Part shown: piece by piece, positions 17,699 through 25,623 of the stretch
How the letters are laid out: the number at the start of each line of letters is the position of its first letter
Numbering within the stretch: the first letter of the stretch is position 1
The notes under the pieces: generated by a model
Database searches by the model: none
What the model saw: the letters and a program-made list of their open reading frames with translations, nothing else
What the model was told of the DNA's origin: nothing
Position numbers and translations under genes: made by a program
NCBI GenBank assembly: GCA_016861345.1
Contig: BOLD01000001.1
Span: 62,001-126,000, forward strand
Length of the DNA stretch: 64,000 bases
Direction: 5' to 3'
Origin: Oligoflexia bacterium
GTDB taxonomy: Bacteria; Bdellovibrionota; Bdellovibrionia; Bdellovibrionales; Bdellovibrionaceae

Positions 17699-18001
17699 TC
17701 AATTCACCGTCTGCGCCAGAAAGTCCACAATTGCCTGGGCTCCAAACCCTACTACACAGCCAATAATCGCATACAGAATATGCTGCTTTGCCTTTTCAGA
17801 TCCGGTTAGAAACGAAAACCCGGCCAATAGTAGTCCAATCACAGACAAAACTGGTAAAACGAAGCCAGTTAATTTTGATTTAATTCCCAAAAGTGAAGAT
17901 TCCAGACTGGCAAAGCTCATGTCAGGAACAAAACAAATTGAAAGAACAAATAAAATCCCCAAGAAATAGAATACTTTATTTGATTTCATAATATTTTTCA
18001 C
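17699..18001 (-). CDS. trbC: TrbC/VirB2-like pilin
   Basis: A 100-residue prepilin. The signal segment (about 1-32, ending MSFA) is followed by SLESSLLGIKSKLTG and two hydrophobic helices (FVLPVLSVIGLLLAGFSFL and ILYAIIGCVVGFGAQAIVDF). The start is a GTG overlapping the preceding stop (GTGA), with GGAGGT 4 bp upstream; the next ATG is too far from it. It is very similar to the ICE2 pilin at 60787-61074, the most alike pair of the two systems. Confidence 0.88.
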   Translation of the reverse strand: MKNIMKSNKVFYFLGILFVLSICFVPDMSFASLESSLLGIKSKLTGFVLPVLSVIGLLLAGFSFLTGSEKAKQHILYAIIGCVVGFGAQAIVDFLAQTVN

Positions 18002-18384
18002 GCGACCTCCAATTCTGATAAGTTTTCTTTTTCGTCAAAAAGGCAGAGAAATAGCTCTTTCTCTAACAGGTGAAATCTTAATCGAATGTAGTTCCCATAA
18101 AGTTCACCTTCGCCAACCTTATTCCAGAATGTCTTCACCTCTTTTGTTTCAAATTCTCGCTCTTCAATTGTGTACAAGTTAAATTTCACTTGATCTTCCT
18201 TCGTCGGAACTAAGTAATAAGATTGATTTAATAGCATCCATAGTTTGATTCGAAACGAGGTCGATCCCCGTCGATTAAATGCAAATCCCACATGATTTTG
18301 CTCTAAGATTGATCCGCTAGAATCAACATTACCTGTCCAAATTTTAAACCTATCAGCCATCCCTTCACCCCCTCTTGGTTTCAT
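17998..18384 (-). CDS. Conserved FWN-x-VG protein upstream of the pilin
   Basis: A 128-residue soluble protein with no known domain. It aligns with the ICE2 protein at 61139-61564 at the same position: FRIKLWMLLNQSYYLVPTKED versus FSLRLWMFSWDRYYILPHKDD, then KTFWNKVGEGELYG versus KYFWNIVGSGTV. It may be a cytoplasmic cofactor or regulator of the T4SS. The ATG at 18384 overlaps the previous stop (TAATG); an ATG at 18360, preceded by GAGGGGG, is an alternative start. Confidence 0.65.
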   Translation of the reverse strand: MKPRGGEGMADRFKIWTGNVDSSGSILEQNHVGFAFNRRGSTSFRIKLWMLLNQSYYLVPTKEDQVKFNLYTIEEREFETKEVKTFWNKVGEGELYGNYIRLRFHLLEKELFLCLFDEKENLSELEVA

Positions 18385-18632
18385 TAGGCAGCTCCAGTTC
18401 TTTCAAATAACGTGATTAAATCCTCAACACTTGATTCTGGACAATCATCACATCTTCCGCTGTGATAATGTGTGGGACTTCCGCAATCATTACAAAAGCT
18501 CCAAGCTTCCTTTGATGTTCGCGAATCTGATCGCTTTTCTCGCAAATATGCTCGCGAAAGCTCGTCTTCATTTCTTTTAATTCCTTTTAGATATCCTGAT
18601 CTATTTGGCTTATCTTTGATCGTGCGACTCAT
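18384..18632 (-). CDS. Small zinc-ribbon protein
   Basis: An 82-residue protein with a basic N-terminal half and a CNDCG...GRCDDC pair of CxxC motifs near residues 47-65, a likely zinc ribbon. The function is unknown. The ATG at 18632 has GTGGGGG about 7 bp upstream and overlaps the preceding small gene (TAATG). In ICE2 the same slot holds an unrelated sigma-region-4-like protein. Confidence 0.6.
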   Translation of the reverse strand: MSRTIKDKPNRSGYLKGIKRNEDELSRAYLREKRSDSRTSKEAWSFCNDCGSPTHYHSGRCDDCPESSVEDLITLFERTGAA

Positions 18633-18778
18633 TACAGCCCCCACTTCAGTGGATTTGAATTTTCGAGCCGACTTGACTGACGAAACTCAATCTGCTGCCA
18701 TTGTTCAACATCAAGATCATTGTGTGGTTTTGCAAGTGTCGTACAGAAAGACAGCACTGTTGAAATAATTTTCTTCAT
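18632..18778 (-). CDS. 48-residue peptide opening the ICE1 T4SS operon
   Basis: A short ORF starting at the ATG at 18778, with GGGGG 6 bp upstream, and ending TAATG with the next start. It reads MKKIISTVLSFCTTLA, a weak signal-peptide- or membrane-like N-terminus, then KPHNDLDVEQWQQIEF. ICE2 encodes a counterpart (61853-62002) in the same first position with RPHEDGLEQWERLEF. Conservation of motif, length and position across the two divergent elements supports a real gene. The function is unknown. Confidence 0.7.
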   Translation of the reverse strand: MKKIISTVLSFCTTLAKPHNDLDVEQWQQIEFRQSSRLENSNPLKWGL

Positions 18779-18920
18779 ACATTACCCCCTTGGTAAATTG
18801 TTTGTCTGCGTAGGAGGTAATTCACAAATGCTGCCAACCAGACCAAAATGGTCTTAAGTAGTTGTGGCAATAAAGGAATTTATGATTTTTGAGTCTTTGG
18901 TGCTTTTAGAAAATCGGTGA

Positions 18921-18942
18921 TTTGTTCGGGAATACGAACAAA
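18921..18942. promoter_or_regulatory. Palindrome upstream of the ICE1 T4SS operon
   Basis: Perfect 8-bp arms TTTGTTCG and CGAACAAA are separated by GGAATA, about 140 bp upstream of the first operon gene. It is partly repeated by CGTTCCGACAA just to its right. It is a likely operator for an element regulator; no binding protein can be assigned. The rest of 18779-19043 shows no gene. Confidence 0.5.
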
Positions 18943-19043
18943 CGTTCCGACAATATTTTATTTCCTGCATTCGGTTCCAGAATGGAAGGATCTTATCGTA
19001 TGTTATTGCGCGGTTGCACTTAGTGCCACGAAGGATCTTGGTA

Positions 19044-19736
19044 CTAATTATCCTCCCTGCCTAATAAATAAAAAATAAGGAATCTTTCTAGAACGAATTT
19101 ATCATTACTTTTTTCTTTTAGATAAATACTATAAATCTTTCTAATTTTAGCCTGTGAAACTGTTCGAAATATTACATCAAATCCAAATAGTGCTCTTTTT
19201 GTTTGTTTACTATTAACAGAAAATAAATTTATACACTCATCTGGAGTGACAGCAAATATCCTGAATACAAAATAGATAGACACCAATGTTTTTACTATTT
19301 CATAAAATACAGTAAAACCAAAAAATGAAATTATCGATGCTGCCATTAAGAGATTGATACCAATATCTGTATGCAGCAATTTCATCTTGATAAATATAGC
19401 AGGTATTACTAACACTACAATGAATGCTAAAAGAATAGTTAAGTATACCAACTTACGCTTCGTTATGCTTTCAGCTAGAGCAAGCTTCAGTCGCATATTT
19501 GTTAAATTATTATCCCCACAAGACAGAACACTTGATTCTATAAATAGCTTATTTGAACCAGGCAAATTATCAACAAACATCATTGCTGCTATAGAGTTTA
19601 CTTTGCTCTTTATTATCACTTCAAATAATTGATTTTTAAAACCTATTTCTGCAAGCAACGCTTGAAATAATAGTTTGATATTTTTTTTACTATCATCAGT
19701 ATGTTTATTTCCATTAATGGAGTCATCATTTTTCAT
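19044..19736 (-). CDS. Membrane protein, candidate Rhs immunity protein
   Basis: A 230-residue, Lys- and Ile-rich protein with two to three transmembrane helices in the middle (about 95-160: LVYLTILLAFIVVLVIPAIF and a second hydrophobic pair). No family is recognised. It overlaps the Rhs stop codon by ATGA, the classical place of an immunity gene behind a polymorphic toxin. A membrane-bound immunity protein would suit the hydrophobic, glycine-rich Rhs C-terminus. AT-rich composition suggests foreign origin. Confidence 0.55.
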   Translation of the reverse strand: MKNDDSINGNKHTDDSKKNIKLLFQALLAEIGFKNQLFEVIIKSKVNSIAAMMFVDNLPGSNKLFIESSVLSCGDNNLTNMRLKLALAESITKRKLVYLTILLAFIVVLVIPAIFIKMKLLHTDIGINLLMAASIISFFGFTVFYEIVKTLVSIYFVFRIFAVTPDECINLFSVNSKQTKRALFGFDVIFRTVSQAKIRKIYSIYLKEKSNDKFVLERFLIFYLLGREDN

Positions 19737-22131
19737 AAGCGCCTTGCCTTACAAGAACTGTAATTACCTTCGTTAGGATATTTAGTCAGCACATCCGCAA
19801 AAAACTGACGCCCATACTCATCTTGCCCTAACTCTTCTTCAGATTGATTTTGCACTAGCCACTGAAATGCACTTGCCGGCATAGTTCCACAGCCAATTGC
19901 ATATCCAGTAGTATAACCAGTAAAAATTGTTCCCGCGCCATAAAGTAGCCCTTTAGCAACTATGGAGGGTAGCGACACCATCGGAACCATTGCACCTGCT
20001 GCCATTGCAGTTCCAGCTAAAGTAGCAGATAATGTCATAGCCTCACAATCTGTCATGGCTACCTGTGTTGGCGCTGAGTTTGATATCGACAATGATGGGG
20101 ATGCATAATATCCAGCCATTCCACCCGATACGCCCCCCAGAATTGCGCCCATTGTGGCACCCTGTCGCGTTGTGCCTAACCCTAAAGCAGGATAGCCGAT
20201 CGCTCCAATAATTGCACCTGTTGCAGCACCAGCCAAAGCCCCCGCTCCAGCACCTGCCCAACCACCACCAACTGCAGTACCGGCTGCACCCCCTGTCAAA
20301 ATGGATGCTGCGATAATAATTGCCGCCAAACTAGCTGAGTTAAAGGCTCGAATATCGCCCCTGCTAAATCCAAAATTAGACTGAAAAAAATTAGTAGTAT
20401 TCATTAAAATTAATGATTGAATTGGAAATGCTGCGGCCAATATCCATCCAAAAAAGCTAGAAGTACCAGACGGATCAGTCGCAAGTGTGGGCAAATTTCC
20501 AACATAGCTATATGCGTTTATAACACTCGTAGGATTTTGGACTTTCCCTGGATCTGGGTCTTTTTGCAAAAACCTTCCAGTACTTGGATCGTAATACCGC
20601 GCTCTATAATAGTACATTCCATACTCAGACTCATACTCTCGCCCAGTATACGTGAACGAAGTATTCACAACAGGATTTGTCAATATATCATTGCCATTTC
20701 CATCCTTGATCCCGGTTATCTTGCCAAATACCGAATACTCATATCTTTGTACAACATTACCTCCAGAATCTTGAACATCAGTAATCGTTCCGAGATGATC
20801 CTTAAGGTAATAATACCTTCCACCACCAGTCATCACACTCAAAACATCATCAGGCGCTAGGGGGCTATGTGTAAACTTAGCCATGAGATTGTTTAAACCA
20901 TCATATTCAAATAAAATATTTTGCCCATCATAAACAAATTGCTTTGTTTTGGAATTAGTTGGTGTGACGTAGTCAATCACCTCGCGCTTCATGCGTCTAC
21001 CAAGAGCATCATACGAATAGAGAACCTCTTTTTCGACTATTCCAAATGTCCCACTCAGGATTTGAACTTTTATAAGTTGATTTGTTGATGAATACTGGAA
21101 CTTGTACCCTTTCTTGCTGGGATCCTTATTAATCTTTGATAACATATTGCCATTATTGTCGTAACTGTAGACGTAAGAATAATCCTCTTGCAAAGAAACA
21201 CCTTCGGTATCATATACGTAGTTGCCATCTTGGTCGGCGATTCGGTTGCCAAGTTTGTCATATGAAAAATTCTCGTTGATATTTGGTGCTGCTGACGCTG
21301 TTAACTGTCCATTACTGTCGTACTGATATCCAATATCGCCGGCAACAGTGCGTTTTTGGTTTGGGTAATTTCTTTGGTCGTAAGAGTATTCAAAAAATGA
21401 TTTAACATTTGACGAGCCGTCATTATGAGATATTTTTTGAATACTACCTGCTGTATTGTACTCTAAAGTACTACTCCCACTTGGCCTTGTGATCGTCGTT
21501 AATCTATGAGCAAGATCATATGAAAATCCAAAACTATCTCCCCATGTGTTTCTAATGCCGACAAGCCGACCACCCTGATCATAATCATAGAACAAGTTGC
21601 CACCAGCAGAGGTTGCGCTTGTCTTCTGATCAGCCGAATTATATGCATATTGCAAATGTGATCCTGGGTAACTAGACATTACATCCAACCCAGCCACAGC
21701 CTCTTCGGCAAGCCTCCCCCTTGAGTCGTATTTAAGATCAATTCGAGAAACCCTGTTGGCAACCAATTGCATTTCACCACGAGGACTATATCCATAAAAC
21801 AAAGTATCATCTGGAAGAATAACTTGATTAAGACGATTTAATACGTCGTAACTCAATTTCTTAATATTTCCATTAGGATCAATTTCTTTTATTCGATTTC
21901 CATTTGAATCATATTCAAATATAGATATTTTTCCTTTTGTATCTTTCTTAGAAATCAGTCTTCCTAATTTATCATATTCAAAAGTAGTTTCTTGCTGTTT
22001 CGGATCAATTATTTTTGCCAACTCTCCCGTAGGTAAATATTGATACTGTGTGATTTCATTTTTAGGCGAGATCACCTTTATCAATCTATTAAATGCATCA
22101 TACTCGTTGCACGTAACAAGTCGATCAACAT
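19733..22131 (-). pseudogene. Rhs repeat protein, 5' end lost at the IS3 insertion
   Basis: About 799 residues of an Rhs/YD-repeat protein. Many YD repeats (YDKLGRL, YDSNGNR, YDVLNRL) are followed by the Rhs core end YYRARYYDPSTGRF...DP and DPSG. A toxin-like tail of roughly 230 residues, very rich in Gly/Ala (GAGAGALAGAATG), comes last. The frame stays open up to the IS boundary at 22132 (VDRLVTCNEYDAFNRL) with no proper start or signal. The upstream half is not present beyond the IS, so the gene is truncated. The tail looks like a membrane-inserting toxin, which is inference. Confidence 0.85.
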
Positions 22132-22157
22132 TGGAGTTGACCCCGTAGAACCGGACA
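22132..22157. repeat. IS3 left terminal inverted repeat
   Basis: Begins TGGAGTTGACCCCGT and matches the right end with a few mismatches and one 1-bp gap. It directly abuts the open Rhs frame. Confidence 0.75.
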
Positions 22158-22159
22158 GA

Positions 22160-22909
22160 TCAGCCGGCTCGGTTTGCTAGTTCTCGTCTGTACTGCCTAG
22201 GGCTCTTGAGCTTCAAGGCTTTGTGTGGCGCGTTCTCGTTGTAATCCTCGAACCAAGTGGTGAGTTGCTCACGGACTCGGGTCGCTGAAGACAGATCGCC
22301 GAGCCAGACGTAATCTCTCTTAAACGTCTTCACGAACGCCTCTGCCATGCCGTTCGATTCAGGGCTGTAGCTTGGAGTGGTCCGCACATCGAGCCCGCGA
22401 GAGCGGCCGTAGGCGACGGTTTCGTAGGCGGTATAGCAAGGGCCATTGTCCGAGAGCCACTGAACGACGTGCGGCACTCGATCCACTTTTCCGAAGCGCA
22501 TCTCGATTGTTTCGGTCATCAGATCTCGAACGAGTTCGCCATCGATCCCACGCGTACTCGTGACGTAGGTGATGAGCTCCCGGTCGTGGCAGTCGAGGCT
22601 AAAGGCAACTTGAAGCTGTTCCCCGTTCCAGCACTGGATCCCGAAGGCATCCGAACACCAGCGGACGTCGCTCTTGATCGTTTCCACTTTTCCATCGTGC
22701 GTCCGAACGGGCCGGCCAGTATAGCGCGTGAGGCAGAGCTGATTCTGGCGCATAATTCGGTACACGCGTTTGGCGTTGATCTTCTCGCCAGTTTTGGCTC
22801 TTAAGAGTGCCGTGATCCTTCGGTACCCGTAGGTCGGTCTTTGATCCGCAATCTCTCGGATCAAAGGCAATAAACGTTCATCGGCGAGTTTTCTAATCTC
22901 ACGTTTCAT
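22160..22909 (-). CDS. IS3 OrfB transposase (DDE domain)
   Basis: A 249-residue rve-type integrase core. The HTH_21 region is followed by catalytic residues D (RWCSDAF, about 86), D (WLSDNGP, about 149) and E (SPESNGMAEAF, about 185). The frame is open further upstream past 22980, reading an extra HTH segment (IARALGVSRANIYEQL). The functional product is therefore probably an OrfAB fusion made by -1 frameshifting on the A-tract in orfA, and the ATG at 22909 may be only an internal start. Confidence 0.88.
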   Translation of the reverse strand: MKREIRKLADERLLPLIREIADQRPTYGYRRITALLRAKTGEKINAKRVYRIMRQNQLCLTRYTGRPVRTHDGKVETIKSDVRWCSDAFGIQCWNGEQLQVAFSLDCHDRELITYVTSTRGIDGELVRDLMTETIEMRFGKVDRVPHVVQWLSDNGPCYTAYETVAYGRSRGLDVRTTPSYSPESNGMAEAFVKTFKRDYVWLGDLSSATRVREQLTTWFEDYNENAPHKALKLKSPRQYRRELANRAG

Positions 22910-22980
22910 GGGTTCACCTGGTTTTCGAAGCTGTTCGTAGATATTGGCTCGGCTTACGCCGAGCGCTCGAGCGATGGCCG

Positions 22981-23394
22981 TTATTCGAAGTTGTCCACTC
23001 CGACTAAGGGCTTTCGCGAGATCAGTTTTTTTTCGCGCCCGATCCTGACCGCCTCCTTGAGAACGTCATTCTCCTCGGTCATGCGGCCAAGTAGGCGCTC
23101 GAGGCGCTTGATTCGCTCTTCGAGTTTTCTGACCTCGGACTCAGGTACAACGCGCTCTTCAGATCCGACTGCGGTCAACGCTCCAGCTTCCATCTGTCTC
23201 TTCCAGGCAAAGAGTTGGCTAGGTGCAATACCATGCTTTCTGGCGACTGAGGAGACCGTTTGGCCTGGCTCGTAAGTCTCTTCAACGATTGATTTCTTCT
23301 CCGCCGGAGCCCAGCGTCGGCGACGTTCGACAGAGGTGATGACTTCAACTCTCTGACGGCCTGTTGGAAGCTCGTAAGTACTATCAGTATTCAT
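22981..23394 (-). CDS. IS3 OrfA (HTH protein)
   Basis: A 137-residue protein with an HTH_Tnp_1 domain (VETSVERRRRWAPAEKK-like start, then QTVSSVARKHGIAPSQLFAWK) and a leucine-zipper-like helix (about 88-115). It recognises the IS ends. It ends with TAA just after the frameshift region. Confidence 0.88.
   Translation of the reverse strand: MNTDSTYELPTGRQRVEVITSVERRRRWAPAEKKSIVEETYEPGQTVSSVARKHGIAPSQLFAWKRQMEAGALTAVGSEERVVPESEVRKLEERIKRLERLLGRMTEENDVLKEAVRIGREKKLISRKPLVGVDNFE
23026..23033 (-). other. Probable programmed -1 frameshift site of the IS3 element
   Basis: Eight A residues on the coding strand occur near the end of orfA. The -1 frame after this tract is open (KKTDLAKALSRSGQL) and joins the orfB frame without a stop, as expected for IS3-family OrfAB production. 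Confidence 0.65.
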
Positions 23395-23428
23395 AGGCGT
23401 ACTCCTATCTTTAGGAGCAGGCCGTCAT

Positions 23429-23454
23429 GTCTGGTTCAAACGGGGTGCACTACA
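23429..23454. repeat. IS3 right terminal inverted repeat
   Basis: On the minus strand it begins TGTAGTGCACCCCGT and matches the left end. The 122 bp between it and wzm hold no gene and no remnant of the Rhs 5' half. Confidence 0.75.
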
Positions 23455-23576
23455 GAAAGTAGTGCAATAAGTTAGAGATTGAATATGCAAGGTATGGAAA
23501 TTTCATTAAAATAACCTCTACGCTGCGCGTTTTTCGTGACGAAGTGTGACTCTCATCTTAGATTGCTCGTTACTTC

Positions 23577-24365
23577 ATGATTTCAAAGCAAGAGATAATT
23601 AAGCAAATGCAAGTTTTATGGCCACTTGCCAAAACTGATTTTAAAAGTCGTTACTTGGGTTCGGCGATTGGGACTCTTTGGGCTTTTTTATTGCCACTGC
23701 TCAATCTGTGTATCATGTGGTTTGCTTTTGAGGTTGGGCTTAAAGCTCCCCATACGGAAGGGGTTCCATTTATCCTGTGGATCGTTACGGGGCTATTCCC
23801 TTGGACTTTCTTTTCAGACGCTACGAATTCGGCGATGAATTCAATAATAGAGAAGTCATTTCTTGTGAAAAAGATGGTTTTTCGAGTCGAATTTTTACCA
23901 CTGATTAAAATTTTATCCACATCTTTCGTTTTTATTTTTTTAAATGTTCTGATCGTGATGATATTTATTTTTAATCATCAAAATCCCACTTTGCATTGGG
24001 TTCAACTGCTTTACTATGCTTTTTGTCTAATAGCTCTCGTTCTATCTTTATCATGGCTGACAAGCTCAATTGTTGTTTTTTATAGAGATCTTGGACAGGT
24101 TATATCTGTTTGTCTCCAGTTGGGTTTTTGGGCGACCCCAATCTTTTGGTCAACGGACTTGTTGCCACCTAGATTTCATTTTGTAATTTACATTAATCCA
24201 GTAACATATGTTATCAACGGGTATCGAGACGCCATGCTCAGTAAATCGTGGTTTTGGCAAGAGCCAGCTAGTTTGTTCATATTTTGGTGTTTTGTAATAT
24301 TTTTTTCAATTGCGGGTCTGATTTTGTTTAAAAAACTCAGGCCACATTTTGCGGATGTGCTATAA
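23577..24365 (+). CDS. wzm: Polysaccharide ABC transporter permease (Wzm-like)
   Basis: A 262-residue ABC-2 type permease with six hydrophobic segments and the conserved DFKSRYLGSAIGTLWAFLLP start and WATPIFWS...NPVTYVINGYRDAML end of O-antigen exporters. It works with the ATPase encoded 2 bp downstream to move a lipid-linked polysaccharide across the inner membrane. It is the first gene of a plus-strand locus and lies close to the IS. Confidence 0.92.
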   Translation: MISKQEIIKQMQVLWPLAKTDFKSRYLGSAIGTLWAFLLPLLNLCIMWFAFEVGLKAPHTEGVPFILWIVTGLFPWTFFSDATNSAMNSIIEKSFLVKKMVFRVEFLPLIKILSTSFVFIFLNVLIVMIFIFNHQNPTLHWVQLLYYAFCLIALVLSLSWLTSSIVVFYRDLGQVISVCLQLGFWATPIFWSTDLLPPRFHFVIYINPVTYVINGYRDAMLSKSWFWQEPASLFIFWCFVIFFSIAGLILFKKLRPHFADVL

Positions 24366-24367
24366 AT

Positions 24368-25615
24368 ATGCCTAAAGACATTGTCATTCGTGCGAACAAC
24401 ATTTCAAAAATATATCATCTCTATGAGAATCCGATAGACCGACTAAAAGAAGTACTGCATCCATTGCGAAAAAAATATCATCACGATTTTGCGGCTCTTA
24501 AAGGCATTAGTATTGAAATCGAGCGTGGTGAAACAGTAGGTATTATAGGAAAGAATGGAAGCGGAAAGTCAACATTGCTAAAAATTTTGACAGGTGTTCT
24601 GACTCCAACTTCTGGAGAGTTTCAGGTTAATGGAAAAGTTGCCGCTCTTCTCGAGCTTGGTGCAGGATTTAATACAGAGCTAACCGGTCTAGAGAACGTT
24701 TATCTTAATGGATCTCTAATGGGCTACAGTCAACAAGAAATGGATGAAAAAAAAGATGCGATATTGGATTTTGCAGATATAGGTGAATTTATTTACCAAC
24801 CTGTGCGCATGTACTCGAGCGGAATGTTTGCTCGCCTTGCATTTGCAGTCGCTATTAATGTAGAGCCTGATATATTGATTGTTGATGAGGCCTTAAGTGT
24901 TGGAGATGTTTTTTTTCAGGCGAAGTGCTATAACTATTTTAAGCAGCTCAAACAAAAAGGAACAACAATATTGTTTGTGACACATTCTCTTGATGTTGTA
25001 CTGCGCACATGTTCATCAGCATTTTGTCTCGCAAATGGTTCTATTGTTGCTTCGGGGCCAACCGATGCAGTTGTGGATGCGTACAAAAAGCACGAAACTT
25101 TTTCTAAATATTCAGACATATCTAATAAAAATGAGCTCTCATTATTCCAATCAGCCTATACTATTAATCAGCGAACTGATGAATATGGAACAAAAGAAGT
25201 CACTATTGATGACTTTGCCATTTTGGATGCAGATGAGAACCCACAGAGTACCTTTTACCAGGGACAGATGGCTGCGATCTATATGAAGTTTTCGACGCAT
25301 AAAAAGATTTCTAATTTGATTTGTGCATTTGCCATTAAAACTGTAGATGGAATAGAGGTCCTCGGTTCAAATTCGAGTATAATGAATCTTGATTTAAGTG
25401 ATAAGCTAAGGCCAGGCTCGGGGGCAATTTATTTCCGATTTCCTCTTATGCTGCAAAGTAACAACTACACATTATCTCTTGGTTTAACCTATTTTGATAC
25501 AAAAGGGCACCTTCAAGTATATCATCGGCTTTATAATATTATTGGTTTTACAGTTGGCAATATTCATGGAGGAACTGGAATTTATGCGCCCAAAATTGAA
25601 GTCCAACTTAACTAG
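24368..25615 (+). CDS. wzt: Polysaccharide ABC transporter ATPase with C-terminal carbohydrate-binding domain (Wzt-like)
   Basis: A 415-residue protein. The ATPase domain has Walker A GIIGKNGSGKST (about 62), signature YSSGMFARLAFAVA (about 150) and Walker B ILIVDEAL (about 173). A C-terminal beta-rich extension from about 270 matches the Wzt_C fold, which in O9a-type systems binds the modified end of the glycan before export. The neighbouring methyltransferase would fit a chain-terminating modification. Confidence 0.92.
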   Translation: MPKDIVIRANNISKIYHLYENPIDRLKEVLHPLRKKYHHDFAALKGISIEIERGETVGIIGKNGSGKSTLLKILTGVLTPTSGEFQVNGKVAALLELGAGFNTELTGLENVYLNGSLMGYSQQEMDEKKDAILDFADIGEFIYQPVRMYSSGMFARLAFAVAINVEPDILIVDEALSVGDVFFQAKCYNYFKQLKQKGTTILFVTHSLDVVLRTCSSAFCLANGSIVASGPTDAVVDAYKKHETFSKYSDISNKNELSLFQSAYTINQRTDEYGTKEVTIDDFAILDADENPQSTFYQGQMAAIYMKFSTHKKISNLICAFAIKTVDGIEVLGSNSSIMNLDLSDKLRPGSGAIYFRFPLMLQSNNYTLSLGLTYFDTKGHLQVYHRLYNIIGFTVGNIHGGTGIYAPKIEVQLN

Positions 25616-25623
25616 AGGAACAA

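Larger units (their letters stand above)
5490..19043. mobile_element. ICE1: integrative conjugative element at tRNA-Gln
   Basis: The gene block contains a serine recombinase abutting tRNA-Gln, an Xre regulator, an RHH-like protein, an oriT-like repeat, a Replic_Relax-like protein, a coupling protein and a complete trb-type T4SS, all on the minus strand. The left edge is set by the tRNA 3' end. The right edge is not resolved: the last recognised element gene starts at 18778. No copy of the tRNA 3' end was found further right, which is not expected anyway for a serine recombinase with a very short crossover core. Base composition is AT-rich (one 60-base line at 9781 counts 37% GC). Confidence 0.75.
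22132..23454 (-). mobile_element. IS3-family insertion sequence (1,323 bp)
   Basis: Imperfect terminal inverted repeats bound the element: left TGGAGTTGACCCCGT..AACCGGACA and right (reverse strand) TGTAGTGCACCCCGT..AACCAGACA. It begins TG and ends CA. It encodes OrfA and OrfB with a DDE transposase. The flanking bases (ACAT left, GAAA right) do not form a target duplication. GC is clearly higher than the surroundings (one 60-base line at 22261 counts 57%), suggesting recent arrival. Confidence 0.88.

Noticed and set aside
5490..23576. Direct repeat of the tRNA-Gln 3' end as right end of ICE1
   Set aside because: No second copy was found by eye; a serine recombinase needs only a very short core, so the right end stays open.
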